Below, piece by piece: positions 37,181 to 45,533 of a stretch of DNA of 64,000 nt. Position 1 is the first letter of the stretch; every line of letters begins with the position of its first letter. The translations under genes were made by a program, and so were the position numbers. Source of the DNA: Pseudomonas sp. (GTDB lineage: Bacteria > Pseudomonadota > Gammaproteobacteria > Pseudomonadales > Pseudomonadaceae); assembly GCF_030150285.1 (NCBI RefSeq), contig NZ_JASLGE010000085.1, positions 1 through 64,000 on the forward strand, given 5' to 3'. The notes below the pieces were generated by a model. It had not been told where the DNA came from and made no database searches. It worked only from the letters and a program-made list of their open reading frames with translations.

Positions 37181-37447
37181 TCAGTGTGGCATGGTCCAGT
37201 CTTGCAGGGTGTAGCCCTGGTTGCTCAACTCGGCGCGGGCTTGTGCCAGCAGGCTTTCGAGTTGGGCTGCGTCTGCGCAGGCGCTGCGCGGAATTTGTTG
37301 GCGGCCGATACGGGTGTTGGTGCGGTCAATGACCGTCAGGCTCAACTCGCCGTGGCCTTCCTGTTCAGCCCAGGCGACACATTGAAATGGTTCAAAGGCG
37401 TGACCGGCAATCAGAAGAGCTTCGTTAAAACGCAGCGGGGCATTCAT
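37181..37447 (-). CDS. Small protein of unknown function
   Basis: The frame gives about 88 residues from ATG 37447 (MNAPLRFNEALLIAGHAFEP). It is soluble, with a two-part look: a beta-rich half (CVAWAEQEGHGELSLTVIDR) and a helical half (AAQLESLLAQARAELSNQ). I do not recognise a family. It is convergent with chlD and lies opposite the gap holding a perfect ANR-type box, which could also serve this gene. Confidence 0.6.
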   Translation of the reverse strand: MNAPLRFNEALLIAGHAFEPFQCVAWAEQEGHGELSLTVIDRTNTRIGRQQIPRSACADAAQLESLLAQARAELSNQGYTLQDWTMPH

Positions 37448-37585
37448 AGGGTGTTCTCTCAAGTGTGCCCATCAAGTGATAACCGTCGGCTGGGCGTACC
37501 GTTCGGTTGGTTACTTGTAGTGATGACTTCTGACCCGTACCGGGTCACACACTTTCGCAACTTTTTTAAAAAGATTTTTATCGGG

Positions 37586-37599
37586 TTGATTTAAATCAA
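37586..37599. promoter_or_regulatory. Perfect ANR/FNR-type box
   Basis: TTGATTTAAATCAA fits the TTGAT-N4-ATCAA consensus of the oxygen-responsive regulators ANR and DNR exactly. It lies between the small gene ending at 37447 on the minus strand and the regulator starting at 37789, closer to the former. Which gene it serves is not clear. Confidence 0.65.
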
Positions 37600-37788
37600 G
37601 GTATAGCCCACGCCTGACGAGCGTGCTTGCACGCTGACGGCTCTGTAACTACCCGAGACAAGCACCGTTGGCTATTAGCGCTATCAGAAAATGTTACAAG
37701 GGATTGACGAAGGCTGGCTAATGTTAAAACAGGCTCTATAAATAGCTGTTTTTAATCATCTTTTGTTATTTGGCGTCAAGGAATTGTC

Positions 37789-38730
37789 ATGCGCGAATCG
37801 CCTGAATCCTGGCAACCGTTAGCCCTTGATCCTGATGCCGATTGTCTGAATTTAGAGCCGCTATTGGGTGACAGCCCAGCTTTTAGCGCTATGCGTGTCC
37901 TGTTGGGTAAATTTGCGTTGGCAGAGACGTCAGTGTTGATCCGTGGCGAAAGCGGTACAGGCAAGGCGTTAATGGCTCGCACCCTGCATCAGGCGTCCCC
38001 GCGACGGGGCAAGCCATTCGTTGTGCTGACGTGCGCCAACGTCCCGGCGGACACCCTGCAGGCGCAACTGTTGCGCAGCTTTGAGGTGGCCGAAGGCGGC
38101 ACGCTGTTGTTCAAAGATATCGACGCGCTGGCACTGGAGGCTCAGGCGAGCGTGTTGCGCATCCTCCATGACAAGTCTATTCAACGAACCGGCAGTGGTC
38201 AGCCGGTAGCGGTGAATGTGCGCGTGCTGGCGACCAGTGCGGTTGACCTGGTGGCTGCCGTTATCCAGGGGCGGCTGCGCAAGGACCTGTATTACCGGAT
38301 CAACGTGCTGGAGCTGGTAGTGCCCCCCTTGCGCGAGCGACGGGACGACCTGGCGCTGTTGGCCCGGCATTTTTTGCAGTGTGACCAACCGGGTGCCAAG
38401 CGCCGACCGTGCACCCTCAGTGAGGGGGCCTTGGCCGCGATGGCGCAGTATGCGTGGCCGGGGAATGTGCGCGAGCTGGCCAGCCGGGTACGCCGTGGTT
38501 GGGTGGTGGCTGAGGGGTTGCGCATAGAAGCGCACGATTTGGGGCTGGAAGCCAGCCTGCAGGCGAGCGGGGCCATCGACACCCTGGAGGTCTACAAGGA
38601 CCGCGCCGAGCGGGAGGCACTCCGCGATGTGTTGTACCGCCATGGCCACAACCTGAGCCGGGCCGCCAAAGTGCTGGGGGTGTCGCGGCCCACGTTTTAC
38701 CGGCTTTTGCACAAGCATGGTTTGCGCTAG
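37789..38730 (+). CDS. Sigma-54-type AAA+ regulator lacking the GAFTGA loop
   Basis: The 313-residue protein consists of an AAA+ domain and a C-terminal Fis-type helix-turn-helix (HGHNLSRAAKVLGVSRPTFYRLL); there is no receiver or GAF domain. Walker A is GESGTGKA. After CANVPADTLQAQLLRS the sequence passes directly to FEVAEGGTLLFKDID, so the L1 loop with GAFTGA that touches sigma-54 is missing, and the Walker B Asp-Glu is Asp-Ile. The arginine-finger region RKDLYYRINVLEL is kept. Like TyrR-type proteins it may work with sigma-70 or as a repressor. GTG/ATG choice: ATG 37789 follows AAGGA. Confidence 0.8.
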   Translation: MRESPESWQPLALDPDADCLNLEPLLGDSPAFSAMRVLLGKFALAETSVLIRGESGTGKALMARTLHQASPRRGKPFVVLTCANVPADTLQAQLLRSFEVAEGGTLLFKDIDALALEAQASVLRILHDKSIQRTGSGQPVAVNVRVLATSAVDLVAAVIQGRLRKDLYYRINVLELVVPPLRERRDDLALLARHFLQCDQPGAKRRPCTLSEGALAAMAQYAWPGNVRELASRVRRGWVVAEGLRIEAHDLGLEASLQASGAIDTLEVYKDRAEREALRDVLYRHGHNLSRAAKVLGVSRPTFYRLLHKHGLR

Positions 38731-38734
38731 CGCG

Positions 38735-39259
38735 TCAGCCCGCGAGCAGTTGGCGCACGGCTTCGAAGGCTTGCTGTTGCCGCGCGAGCCAATCCCCGGT
38801 GATCACTTGCAGGGGTTGGTGGTGGTGTTCCAGCCAGCGGCGGCTGGCCGCAAAAAAGGCCTGACGTTCTGCCAGTGAAGGCTGGCAACGCTGGCCATCG
38901 GGCGTCCATTCCACGTCATCGGGCGACAGCAGCAAATGCAGGTCGTAATGCCGGCTCAGCAGTTGCGGTTCGAGCCAGGCGGGGCACGCCTGGAACAGGG
39001 TCTGGCTCCAGAGGATATTGCTCAGCAAATGGGTGTCGAGAATCAACAGTTCAGGCTGTTGCGCGCGCGCGGCGTCTTCCCACTCAAGTTGGCCACGGGC
39101 AATGGCCGGAATATCGGCCAGGCAGGTGTCGCGCGGGTTTTGTTCGATGAAATAGCGCACGTATTCGCCCACCAACAGCCCGCCAAACTGTTGCTGCAAG
39201 TACGCGGCCAGCCAGCTTTTACCACTGGATTCAGGGCCTGCCAAGACGACCACCTTCAT
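38735..39259 (-). CDS. NadR-like P-loop kinase (nicotinamide riboside kinase-type)
   Basis: The 174-residue protein opens with a P-loop (VVLAGPESSGKSWLAAYL) and continues EYVRYFIEQ, then LLILDTHLLSNILWSQTLF and YDLHLLLSPDDVEWTPDGQR, the pattern of the kinase domain of NadR. It would phosphorylate nicotinamide riboside to NMN. It overlaps the end of pnuC by ATGA, and this pairing supports NAD precursor salvage. The NMN adenylyltransferase and repressor parts of full NadR are absent. Confidence 0.85.
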   Translation of the reverse strand: MKVVVLAGPESSGKSWLAAYLQQQFGGLLVGEYVRYFIEQNPRDTCLADIPAIARGQLEWEDAARAQQPELLILDTHLLSNILWSQTLFQACPAWLEPQLLSRHYDLHLLLSPDDVEWTPDGQRCQPSLAERQAFFAASRRWLEHHHQPLQVITGDWLARQQQAFEAVRQLLAG

Positions 39260-39819
39260 GGGCACAACGCCGGGTCGGCGCGCCAACTGCGCCAGCCCTG
39301 GATGGCAATGACGGTAAACAGCGCGTACAGCCCGGCGGTCAGGTACAGCGATTGCCAGGCAAAAAAGCCGATATAGAGCACATCCACCACACACCAGAGC
39401 AACCAGCATTGCAGGCGTTTTTGCGCCATCCATAACTGTGCAACCAGGCTGAACGCGGTCAGGGCGGCGTCTGTCCAGGGGAATTCTGAGTCGGTCCAAT
39501 GCGCCATCGCAGCCCCCAGTGCGAGGCTGCCCAGCGTACCGACGAGCAGCCCGAGCAGCACGTGCGCCGCGCTCAATCGCGTGACCACGCGGCCCTCGTG
39601 CTGAGCGCCGGCGCGGGTCCATTGCCACCAGCCATAGACTTGCAGGCCGGCAAAAAACACCTGCAACAACATGCCCGAATAGAGTTTCAGGCCATAGAAA
39701 ATCCAGCTGTAGAGCAACACCATCACCAGCCCGATGGGCCAGCACCAAGGGTTCTGTTTGACCGTTAACCAAACGGCAATAACGCCGAGTGCGGCGGCAA
39801 ACAGTTCGAGCCCTGACAT
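39256..39819 (-). CDS. pnuC: Nicotinamide riboside transporter PnuC
   Basis: The 187-residue membrane protein has about seven hydrophobic segments and the PnuC motifs WCWPIGLVMVLLYSWIFYGLKLY and GWWQWTRAG, plus WLLWCVVDVLYIGFFAWQ near the end. It imports nicotinamide riboside by facilitated diffusion, trapped by the coupled kinase. ATG 39819 follows AGGAA at good spacing; a longer frame to 39882 is unlikely. Confidence 0.93.
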   Translation of the reverse strand: MSGLELFAAALGVIAVWLTVKQNPWCWPIGLVMVLLYSWIFYGLKLYSGMLLQVFFAGLQVYGWWQWTRAGAQHEGRVVTRLSAAHVLLGLLVGTLGSLALGAAMAHWTDSEFPWTDAALTAFSLVAQLWMAQKRLQCWLLWCVVDVLYIGFFAWQSLYLTAGLYALFTVIAIQGWRSWRADPALCP

Positions 39820-39887
39820 GGTGATTCCTGGCGGTAAAAAGAGGGGCGGGGATTGTAACCGCAGGCGTCCCTTTTGTGGCACGCCCA

Positions 39888-40030
39888 GTAGCAGTTGCCG
39901 AGTAGAACGAGGCTACGTCCGACGACGCAGTCGTCGTAAAACCAGACAGCGCGGTGTTCCAGATAGACCCGGGACTTAGGGGTTACGATCGCTGCGCAAT
40001 CGATCGCAGCCTTCGTCAGCGACTACACCC
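39888..40030. repeat. REP-like palindromic repeats, copies 3 and 4 in tandem
   Basis: The left part (GTAGCAGTTGCCGAGTAGAACG, shared in pieces with 225-247, then GGCTACGTCCG) matches copy 1; the right part (CGATCGCTGCGCAATCGATCG) matches 28741-28790. It lies between the divergently ending pnuC start and the ArnT-like gene end, and holds no gene. Confidence 0.6.
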
Positions 40031-40084
40031 GTAGTCGTTGACGAGTTGTTGCGCTGTGAACTCAGGCCACGGCGACGCGGTGTT

Positions 40085-41692
40085 CTATTGCACGTGCAGC
40101 AGCACGTAGTCGTTTTTGTCGAAGCGCCCGCTCAAGGTGGGGCGTGTGTCGCCCACTGGGGTGCCCTGCAGCGTTTCGTAGTCCTTGCGGTCCATGACGA
40201 TCCAGTACGGAGCCGGCAAAGCCAGCACTTCATCCGGCGACAGGGTGAACACGGGCAGCAGGTCGCGGTCTACGTTGACCATAAACTTGATCGCCTTGGC
40301 ATCTTTGCCCATGCCATGCAACACCAGGGGTGCGGGGGTTTCGTCGATCAGGCGCAGTGCGTTTTGTGTGAAGGCGCGGGTGTCGTACAGCTCGCGTTCA
40401 ACCGGTTCGAACACCAGGATGTAGCTGCCCCACAATGCCAATACCGCACAGACGGCGAGCCCCGCTGTTCGCCATTGCGCCTTGAAGGCCAGCACCACGG
40501 CGATGACTTGCAATACCCCCAGAAACACGAAAGTCAGGGTCAGCGACGGCAGTTGCTCGTCAAAACGCTTGCGTGCCACCACCAGGCCGATAATGAGCAA
40601 GGCGGGCAGCGCCAGCCAAATAGTCAGGATCAGCCCGCGCAGTGCCGCCCAGACGCGGCCTTGGCGACCCTGAAACGGGTAGGCGGCAATGATCGCGGCC
40701 ATCGGCAGCATCGGTAATACGTAGCGGGCTTTTTTGGCTTGAGGAATCGACAGGCCGATCATCACGATCAACCCCGCGCCCAGGCAGTACACCACCAAGC
40801 GCAAGGCGGGCGAAGCGGCGAGCCGGCCGCAGAGGGCGATGGCGATGAGTACGATAATGGCCAGCGGGTAAGCCAGCGCGTAGTTGCCCACTGAGCTGGT
40901 GAAGTAGTACAGCGTGCTGCTGGCCCCTTCGGTGCCGTCCATGCGCCCGGTGACTTGCATGCGAATGACTTCATGCACAAAGGCTTCGCCCCCACTGACC
41001 CAGGCCAGGCACAGCAGCAGGCCGATGCACGCCACCAGCAGCACCAGGGCTTGCAGGCCAACGCTGATCATCCGGCCCCATTGGCCGCTGAGCAGGTAGT
41101 AGCTGCAGAGCATGCCCGTGGGGATCACCAGGCCAATCGGGCCACGAATGGCAAAGCCCAGCACCAGCAGAGCCAAGAGCCAGAAATGCCGGCGGCCAGC
41201 GCCAAAGTGATCGTGAGCGTAAGCCAGGTAGAACGCCGCCAGACTCACCGCCGCCAGCATCTGGTCCAGCGATACGGCACGGGTTTCGGTGATGAAGGTC
41301 ATGCTCAGCAGCAACAGCGCCACGCTGGTGTAAGCCCAGGTACGGGACTGCGGTGCGACCAGGCGGTAGGTCAACACCACCAGCACGGCGCTGGCCACAG
41401 CCGTGGGCAACCAGGCGGTCAGGCTGTTGACGGCCCCCAGCGGCCAGGACAGCAACCACACAAACAGGGTTGAGGTCGCGCTGTAGTCGGGGTAGGGCAG
41501 GCCGTAGGTGGTGGGGAAAAAACCCGGGCCATGGCGCAGCATTTCATTGGCAAACATGACAAAGCGCGAGTCAAAACCGATTGCCGACTGATGCGGTGCA
41601 CCGACAATAAACAGCAGCAGCGTAAGGGCTCCCAACAGCAGCGATTGCCGATGATGGGCCCGTAAGGTGAGCGGGGAGGCGTAAGCGAGCAT
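40085..41692 (-). CDS. ArnT-like membrane glycosyltransferase
   Basis: The 535-residue protein has a dozen or so hydrophobic segments, an acidic periplasmic loop near the N-terminus (GFDSRFVMFANEMLRHGPGF), and a soluble C-terminal domain (ELYDTRAFTQNALRLIDETP). This fits the GT83/GT39-type C-class transferases that use undecaprenyl-linked sugars. It is the last gene of the arn-ugd cluster, 73 bases after ugd. It may be a second ArnT adding Ara4N or another sugar to lipid A or core. Start at 41692 is the only good match to the family N-terminus. Confidence 0.75.
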   Translation of the reverse strand: MLAYASPLTLRAHHRQSLLLGALTLLLFIVGAPHQSAIGFDSRFVMFANEMLRHGPGFFPTTYGLPYPDYSATSTLFVWLLSWPLGAVNSLTAWLPTAVASAVLVVLTYRLVAPQSRTWAYTSVALLLLSMTFITETRAVSLDQMLAAVSLAAFYLAYAHDHFGAGRRHFWLLALLVLGFAIRGPIGLVIPTGMLCSYYLLSGQWGRMISVGLQALVLLVACIGLLLCLAWVSGGEAFVHEVIRMQVTGRMDGTEGASSTLYYFTSSVGNYALAYPLAIIVLIAIALCGRLAASPALRLVVYCLGAGLIVMIGLSIPQAKKARYVLPMLPMAAIIAAYPFQGRQGRVWAALRGLILTIWLALPALLIIGLVVARKRFDEQLPSLTLTFVFLGVLQVIAVVLAFKAQWRTAGLAVCAVLALWGSYILVFEPVERELYDTRAFTQNALRLIDETPAPLVLHGMGKDAKAIKFMVNVDRDLLPVFTLSPDEVLALPAPYWIVMDRKDYETLQGTPVGDTRPTLSGRFDKNDYVLLHVQ

Positions 41693-41765
41693 GTCGAGTT
41701 TCCTTGACTCAAAAAGCGCACAAAAAAAAGCCGCCATTGTGACCAATGGCGGCGCTGTCACCGTG

Positions 41766-43142
41766 CTACTGGCTGACGGCCGTCGTCGTATCACCCCGCG
41801 AGACCGGCAAATTGCAGGACTCGCCACGGCCCATCGGGAAGTACTGCAAGCCAGCGCGGGCCAGGCGTTCGCCATCGTACAGGTTGCGGCCATCGAAGAT
41901 CACCGGCGTTTTCAGGCGCTGCTTGATCAGGTCAAAGTCCGGTGCCTTGAATTGTTGCCACTCGGTGCACACGATCAAGGCATCAGCACCTTGCAGGGTG
42001 GACTCCGGGGTGCCCATCAGGCTCAGGCGAGGCTCCTCACCGTACAGGCGCTGAGTTTCTTGCATGGCTTCCGGGTCGAAGGCGCGCACGTCGGCACCCG
42101 CGTCCCACAAGGCTTGCATCAGCACGCGGCTGGGGGCATCGCGCATGTCGTCGGTGTTGGGCTTGAACGCCAGGCCCCACAGGGCAAAGGTCTTGCCTTT
42201 CAAATCGCCTTTGAAGTAGGCATTGATACGGTCAAACAGCTTGTGCTTCTGGCGTTCGTTGATCGCTTCCACCGCTTGCAGCAGGTCGCTGGAGCAGTTG
42301 ACTTGCTGTGCGCTGTGGATCAGTGCGCGCATGTCTTTGGGGAAGCACGAACCGCCATAACCGCAGCCCGGGTAAATGAAGTGATAACCAATGCGGGTAT
42401 CGGCACCGATGCCCAGGCGCACCGCTTCAATGTCAGCCCCCAGGTGTTCCGCCAGTTCAGCGATCTGGTTGATAAAGCTGATTTTGGTCGCCAGCATGCA
42501 GTTAGCCGCGTACTTGGTCAGTTCGGCGCTGCGCAGGTCCATGTTGATGATGCGGTCATGGTTGCGGTTGAACGGGGCATACAGGTCGCGCATTACGTCG
42601 CGCACTTCATCGCGTTCGCAGCCAATGATGATGCGGTCCGGGCGGCGGCAGTCGCTGACGGCCGAGCCTTCCTTGAGGAACTCGGGGTTGGAGACCACAT
42701 CGAACTGCAACGAGCGGCCCGCTTGATCAAGCGCTTTATTGATGTGTGCGGTCAGTGCATCGCCAGTGCCCACTGGTACGGTGGATTTTTCAACCAGAAT
42801 CACTGGTTCCACGCGGTGGCGGGCAACCGCGTCGCCTACCGAGAAGACGGCTTTCAGGTCGGCCGAGCCGTCATCACTGGGCGGGGTGCCCACGGCGATA
42901 AACAGGACCTGACCATGTTCAACCGCGGTCTTCTCGTCACTGGTGAAGCGCAGGCGTTTGCTTTCGAGGTTTTCACGCACCAGGCTGGACAGCCCGGGCT
43001 CAAAAATGCTGACGTGACCCTGTTGTAACAACTCGACCTTTTTCTGATCAATGTCCATGCATATCACGTCGTGGCCGACTTCTGCCAAGACCGTTGCCTG
43101 CACCAGGCCTACATAACCGCTACCAAATACACTGATTTTCAT
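41766..43142 (-). CDS. ugd: UDP-glucose 6-dehydrogenase
   Basis: The 458-residue protein oxidises UDP-glucose twice to UDP-glucuronate, the precursor for Ara4N. The N-terminal Rossmann motif is FGSGYVGLVQA and the catalytic cysteine sits in GSCFPKD. The middle helix and C-terminal nucleotide domain (ALWGLAFKPNTDDMRDAP) are complete. The ATG overlaps the arnF stop by four bases, so the enzyme supplying the substrate is translated with the operon. Confidence 0.95.
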   Translation of the reverse strand: MKISVFGSGYVGLVQATVLAEVGHDVICMDIDQKKVELLQQGHVSIFEPGLSSLVRENLESKRLRFTSDEKTAVEHGQVLFIAVGTPPSDDGSADLKAVFSVGDAVARHRVEPVILVEKSTVPVGTGDALTAHINKALDQAGRSLQFDVVSNPEFLKEGSAVSDCRRPDRIIIGCERDEVRDVMRDLYAPFNRNHDRIINMDLRSAELTKYAANCMLATKISFINQIAELAEHLGADIEAVRLGIGADTRIGYHFIYPGCGYGGSCFPKDMRALIHSAQQVNCSSDLLQAVEAINERQKHKLFDRINAYFKGDLKGKTFALWGLAFKPNTDDMRDAPSRVLMQALWDAGADVRAFDPEAMQETQRLYGEEPRLSLMGTPESTLQGADALIVCTEWQQFKAPDFDLIKQRLKTPVIFDGRNLYDGERLARAGLQYFPMGRGESCNLPVSRGDTTTAVSQ

Positions 43143-43546
43143 GCGTTGTTCCTGGAACTTGGGGTACGTCGAGAATTGATCGTCAGCACCCCCAGAATGA
43201 CCAAGGCCACTCCAAGGGTTTTTGAAACGGTGAAGCTTTCATGGAAAACCGGCAGGCTGGCGGCCAGCAAGTAGACCAGCGCGTAGCTGAAGCTGAGCAG
43301 CGAATAGGCCCGCCCCAATGGCAGGTCACGCAGGGCCAGCAACCAGCACAGCATTGACAGTGCGTACGCCAGGATCGACGTGCAGACCACCGCCAGCGCG
43401 GGCAATGACACATCACCCTGGTGGATTGCGTCGAGCCATTGAGTGGGCTGGGGCAAGCGCGTCATGCTCCAGCGCATGCCCAACTGGGCACTGCTGACCA
43501 GCAGCACGCTGGCGGATGCACAGGCAAAACCACGGCGCAGGCTCAT
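43139..43546 (-). CDS. arnF: ArnF, Ara4N-phosphoundecaprenol flippase subunit
   Basis: The 135-residue EmrE-like protein has four hydrophobic segments, with ALRDLPLGRAYSLLSFSYALVYLLAA in the middle. Together with ArnE it flips undecaprenyl-phosphate-Ara4N to the periplasm. The start at 43546 overlaps the arnE stop (ATGA); a longer frame to 43597 runs back into arnE and is unlikely. Confidence 0.88.
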   Translation of the reverse strand: MSLRRGFACASASVLLVSSAQLGMRWSMTRLPQPTQWLDAIHQGDVSLPALAVVCTSILAYALSMLCWLLALRDLPLGRAYSLLSFSYALVYLLAASLPVFHESFTVSKTLGVALVILGVLTINSRRTPSSRNNA

Positions 43547-43887
43547 GCGTGTTGCCCCAGCAGAATCACCCCGGCAATCACCAGGCCCACACCACACCAG
43601 TGGCGCAGGTCGATGGTTTCCTTAAACAGATAACGGGCCACCAGGGTGATCAAAACAAAGTTGAGGCTTAGCATCGGGTAAGCAATGCCGACCTCAAGGC
43701 GCTGCAACACCAGCAACCACACCAGCAACCCCAGGCCAAGGCACAGCAAAGCCAGCCACAGCCAAGGGGAGCGGAGTTTGTCAGCCACGCCTGATTCAAC
43801 CCCGCGCCAGCCTTCGACCGCGTACTTCTGTGCGATCTGGCCGCCGCAGGTCAGCAGGCACGCCAACAGCAACAAGCCGAGGGTCAT
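43543..43887 (-). CDS. arnE: ArnE, Ara4N-phosphoundecaprenol flippase subunit
   Basis: The 114-residue protein has four hydrophobic segments and the SMR-like motif VGIAYPMLSLNFVLITLVARYLFKE. It pairs with ArnF. Start overlaps the arnT stop by ATGA, and stop overlaps the arnF start, so the order arnT-E-F is fully coupled. Confidence 0.9.
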   Translation of the reverse strand: MTLGLLLLACLLTCGGQIAQKYAVEGWRGVESGVADKLRSPWLWLALLCLGLGLLVWLLVLQRLEVGIAYPMLSLNFVLITLVARYLFKETIDLRHWCGVGLVIAGVILLGQHA

Positions 43888-45533
43888 GGCGCGCTCTGTG
43901 GGAAAATCAGAATCACCATGTTGCCTTCGTCATAGCGCGTGCCGTCTTTGGGCAGCATGTCCATTTCATGGGACTCGTCGCTGTCCTTGACCCGCATCAC
44001 CACGCCCACCGGGCCTTGGCGACGGGCGTCAGCCATCCACTGCTCAATCTTGTCCAGACCGATGCTTTTGCCTTGGGTGTCTTCATAGGTCAGGCCGTAC
44101 TTGACCTCACCCTGGGTGTTGTACAGCGTCACGTCAGGGCGGCGCAGACGCCAGGCCAAGGCAGACGCCGCGCCCAGGTCGTTGCTCAGGAAGGAATGGG
44201 CTTGGGACAGCTCGTCCATGTGTTCCAGCACAAACTGGTCAGGCATTTTGTTGTGCACCACGCTGCTGGGCATGGCGGCCGGCAGCAACAGTACCAGTGC
44301 GCCCATGGCCACGGCGGGGGCGGCCCACATTTTCAGCGGATTGAAGAACGCCAGCAGGCCGGTCACGATCCAGGTCAGCATGACGATCACCAGCAGCGTC
44401 AGGTGAAACGTTTCGTTGTCATAGAACGGCTGTTTGACCTGGAAGTAGATCAGCGCCGCCAACGCGACACCGCTCAGCAGTACGTTCACCAGGCCGTTGA
44501 TGCGCAAGGACAGCGGTTTGGCCTGTTCCACGCGCTGGATCAGGGCGTGGCCCAGCAACAAGGCCAGCGGCAACATGCACGGCATGATGTAGGTCGGCAG
44601 CTTGCCCTTGCTCAGGCTGAACAGGGCCAGTGGCAACAGCACCCACAGCAGCAGGAACACCACACCGGTTTGGCGCTTGTTCTGCCAGGCATCCTTGAAG
44701 GTCGCTGGCAGCAGCGCCGCCCACGGCAAGCTCGATACCACGATCAGTGGCAGGTAGAACCACCATGGGCGACCGTGCTGGGCATCTTCACCGGCGAAGC
44801 GACGGATGTGCTCGTGCCAGAAGAAGAAACGCCAGTAATCCGGCTCCTGAGCATGCACCGCCAACACCCACGGCAACGACACCAGGGCGGCGACCAGCAT
44901 GGCCAGCAGGCCGAACTTGACCATTTCCAGGAAGCGCTTCTGCCAGATCATGTAAGGCACAGCGATCAGTACGGGCAAGAGGAACGCCAGGAAGCCCTTG
45001 GTCATAAAGCCCATGCCGCAGGCAAAGCCCAGCACGCACCAGCTGATAAACCGTTCGCGTGCGCTTTTGCTGTCAACGGCAAACCACAGCGCGGCGAGGC
45101 TCAGGTTGACCCACCAGGTGAACTGCGGGTCGAGGTTGGAGTAACCCGCCTGGCCGGCGATCAGGCCGAAGGTCATGTACACCAGGGCGCTGGCGAAGCT
45201 CTTGCGCGGGTCATTCCACAGGCGGCGTGCCACGGCATACGCCAGGAACACGCTCAGGCCGGTGGCGATGGTCGAGGCAATTCGCACGCCGAACAGGTTT
45301 TCGCCAAAAATGGCTTGCCCGATGGCGATCATCCAGTAGCCGGCAATCGGCTTCTCGAAGTAGCGGATGTCCATAAAGTGCGGGGTGACCCAGTTACCGT
45401 CGATCAAAATTTGCTGACCGATTTGCGCATAGCGCGTTTCGTCCGGGATCCACAAGCCGTGGGTGCTCAGCGGCAACAGGTAAAAAGCAATAAATGCCAG
45501 AACCAGCAGGGGTATCGTCCAGCGCTGAGTCAT
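43884..45533 (-). CDS. arnT: ArnT, lipid A Ara4N transferase
   Basis: The 549-residue protein matches ArnT in its N-terminal part: LWIPDETRYAQIGQQILIDGNW, followed by HFMDIRYFEKPIAGYW, where the conserved acidic DE pair coordinates metal. Multiple hydrophobic segments follow, then a periplasmic C-terminal domain. It moves Ara4N from undecaprenyl phosphate to lipid A phosphates, giving resistance to polymyxin and cationic peptides. It overlaps arnD and arnE by four bases on each side. Confidence 0.95.
   Translation of the reverse strand: MTQRWTIPLLVLAFIAFYLLPLSTHGLWIPDETRYAQIGQQILIDGNWVTPHFMDIRYFEKPIAGYWMIAIGQAIFGENLFGVRIASTIATGLSVFLAYAVARRLWNDPRKSFASALVYMTFGLIAGQAGYSNLDPQFTWWVNLSLAALWFAVDSKSARERFISWCVLGFACGMGFMTKGFLAFLLPVLIAVPYMIWQKRFLEMVKFGLLAMLVAALVSLPWVLAVHAQEPDYWRFFFWHEHIRRFAGEDAQHGRPWWFYLPLIVVSSLPWAALLPATFKDAWQNKRQTGVVFLLLWVLLPLALFSLSKGKLPTYIMPCMLPLALLLGHALIQRVEQAKPLSLRINGLVNVLLSGVALAALIYFQVKQPFYDNETFHLTLLVIVMLTWIVTGLLAFFNPLKMWAAPAVAMGALVLLLPAAMPSSVVHNKMPDQFVLEHMDELSQAHSFLSNDLGAASALAWRLRRPDVTLYNTQGEVKYGLTYEDTQGKSIGLDKIEQWMADARRQGPVGVVMRVKDSDESHEMDMLPKDGTRYDEGNMVILIFPQSAP

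Noticed and set aside
41691..43028. 445-codon plus-strand frame over ugd
   Set aside because: Antisense of ugd; no recognisable protein.
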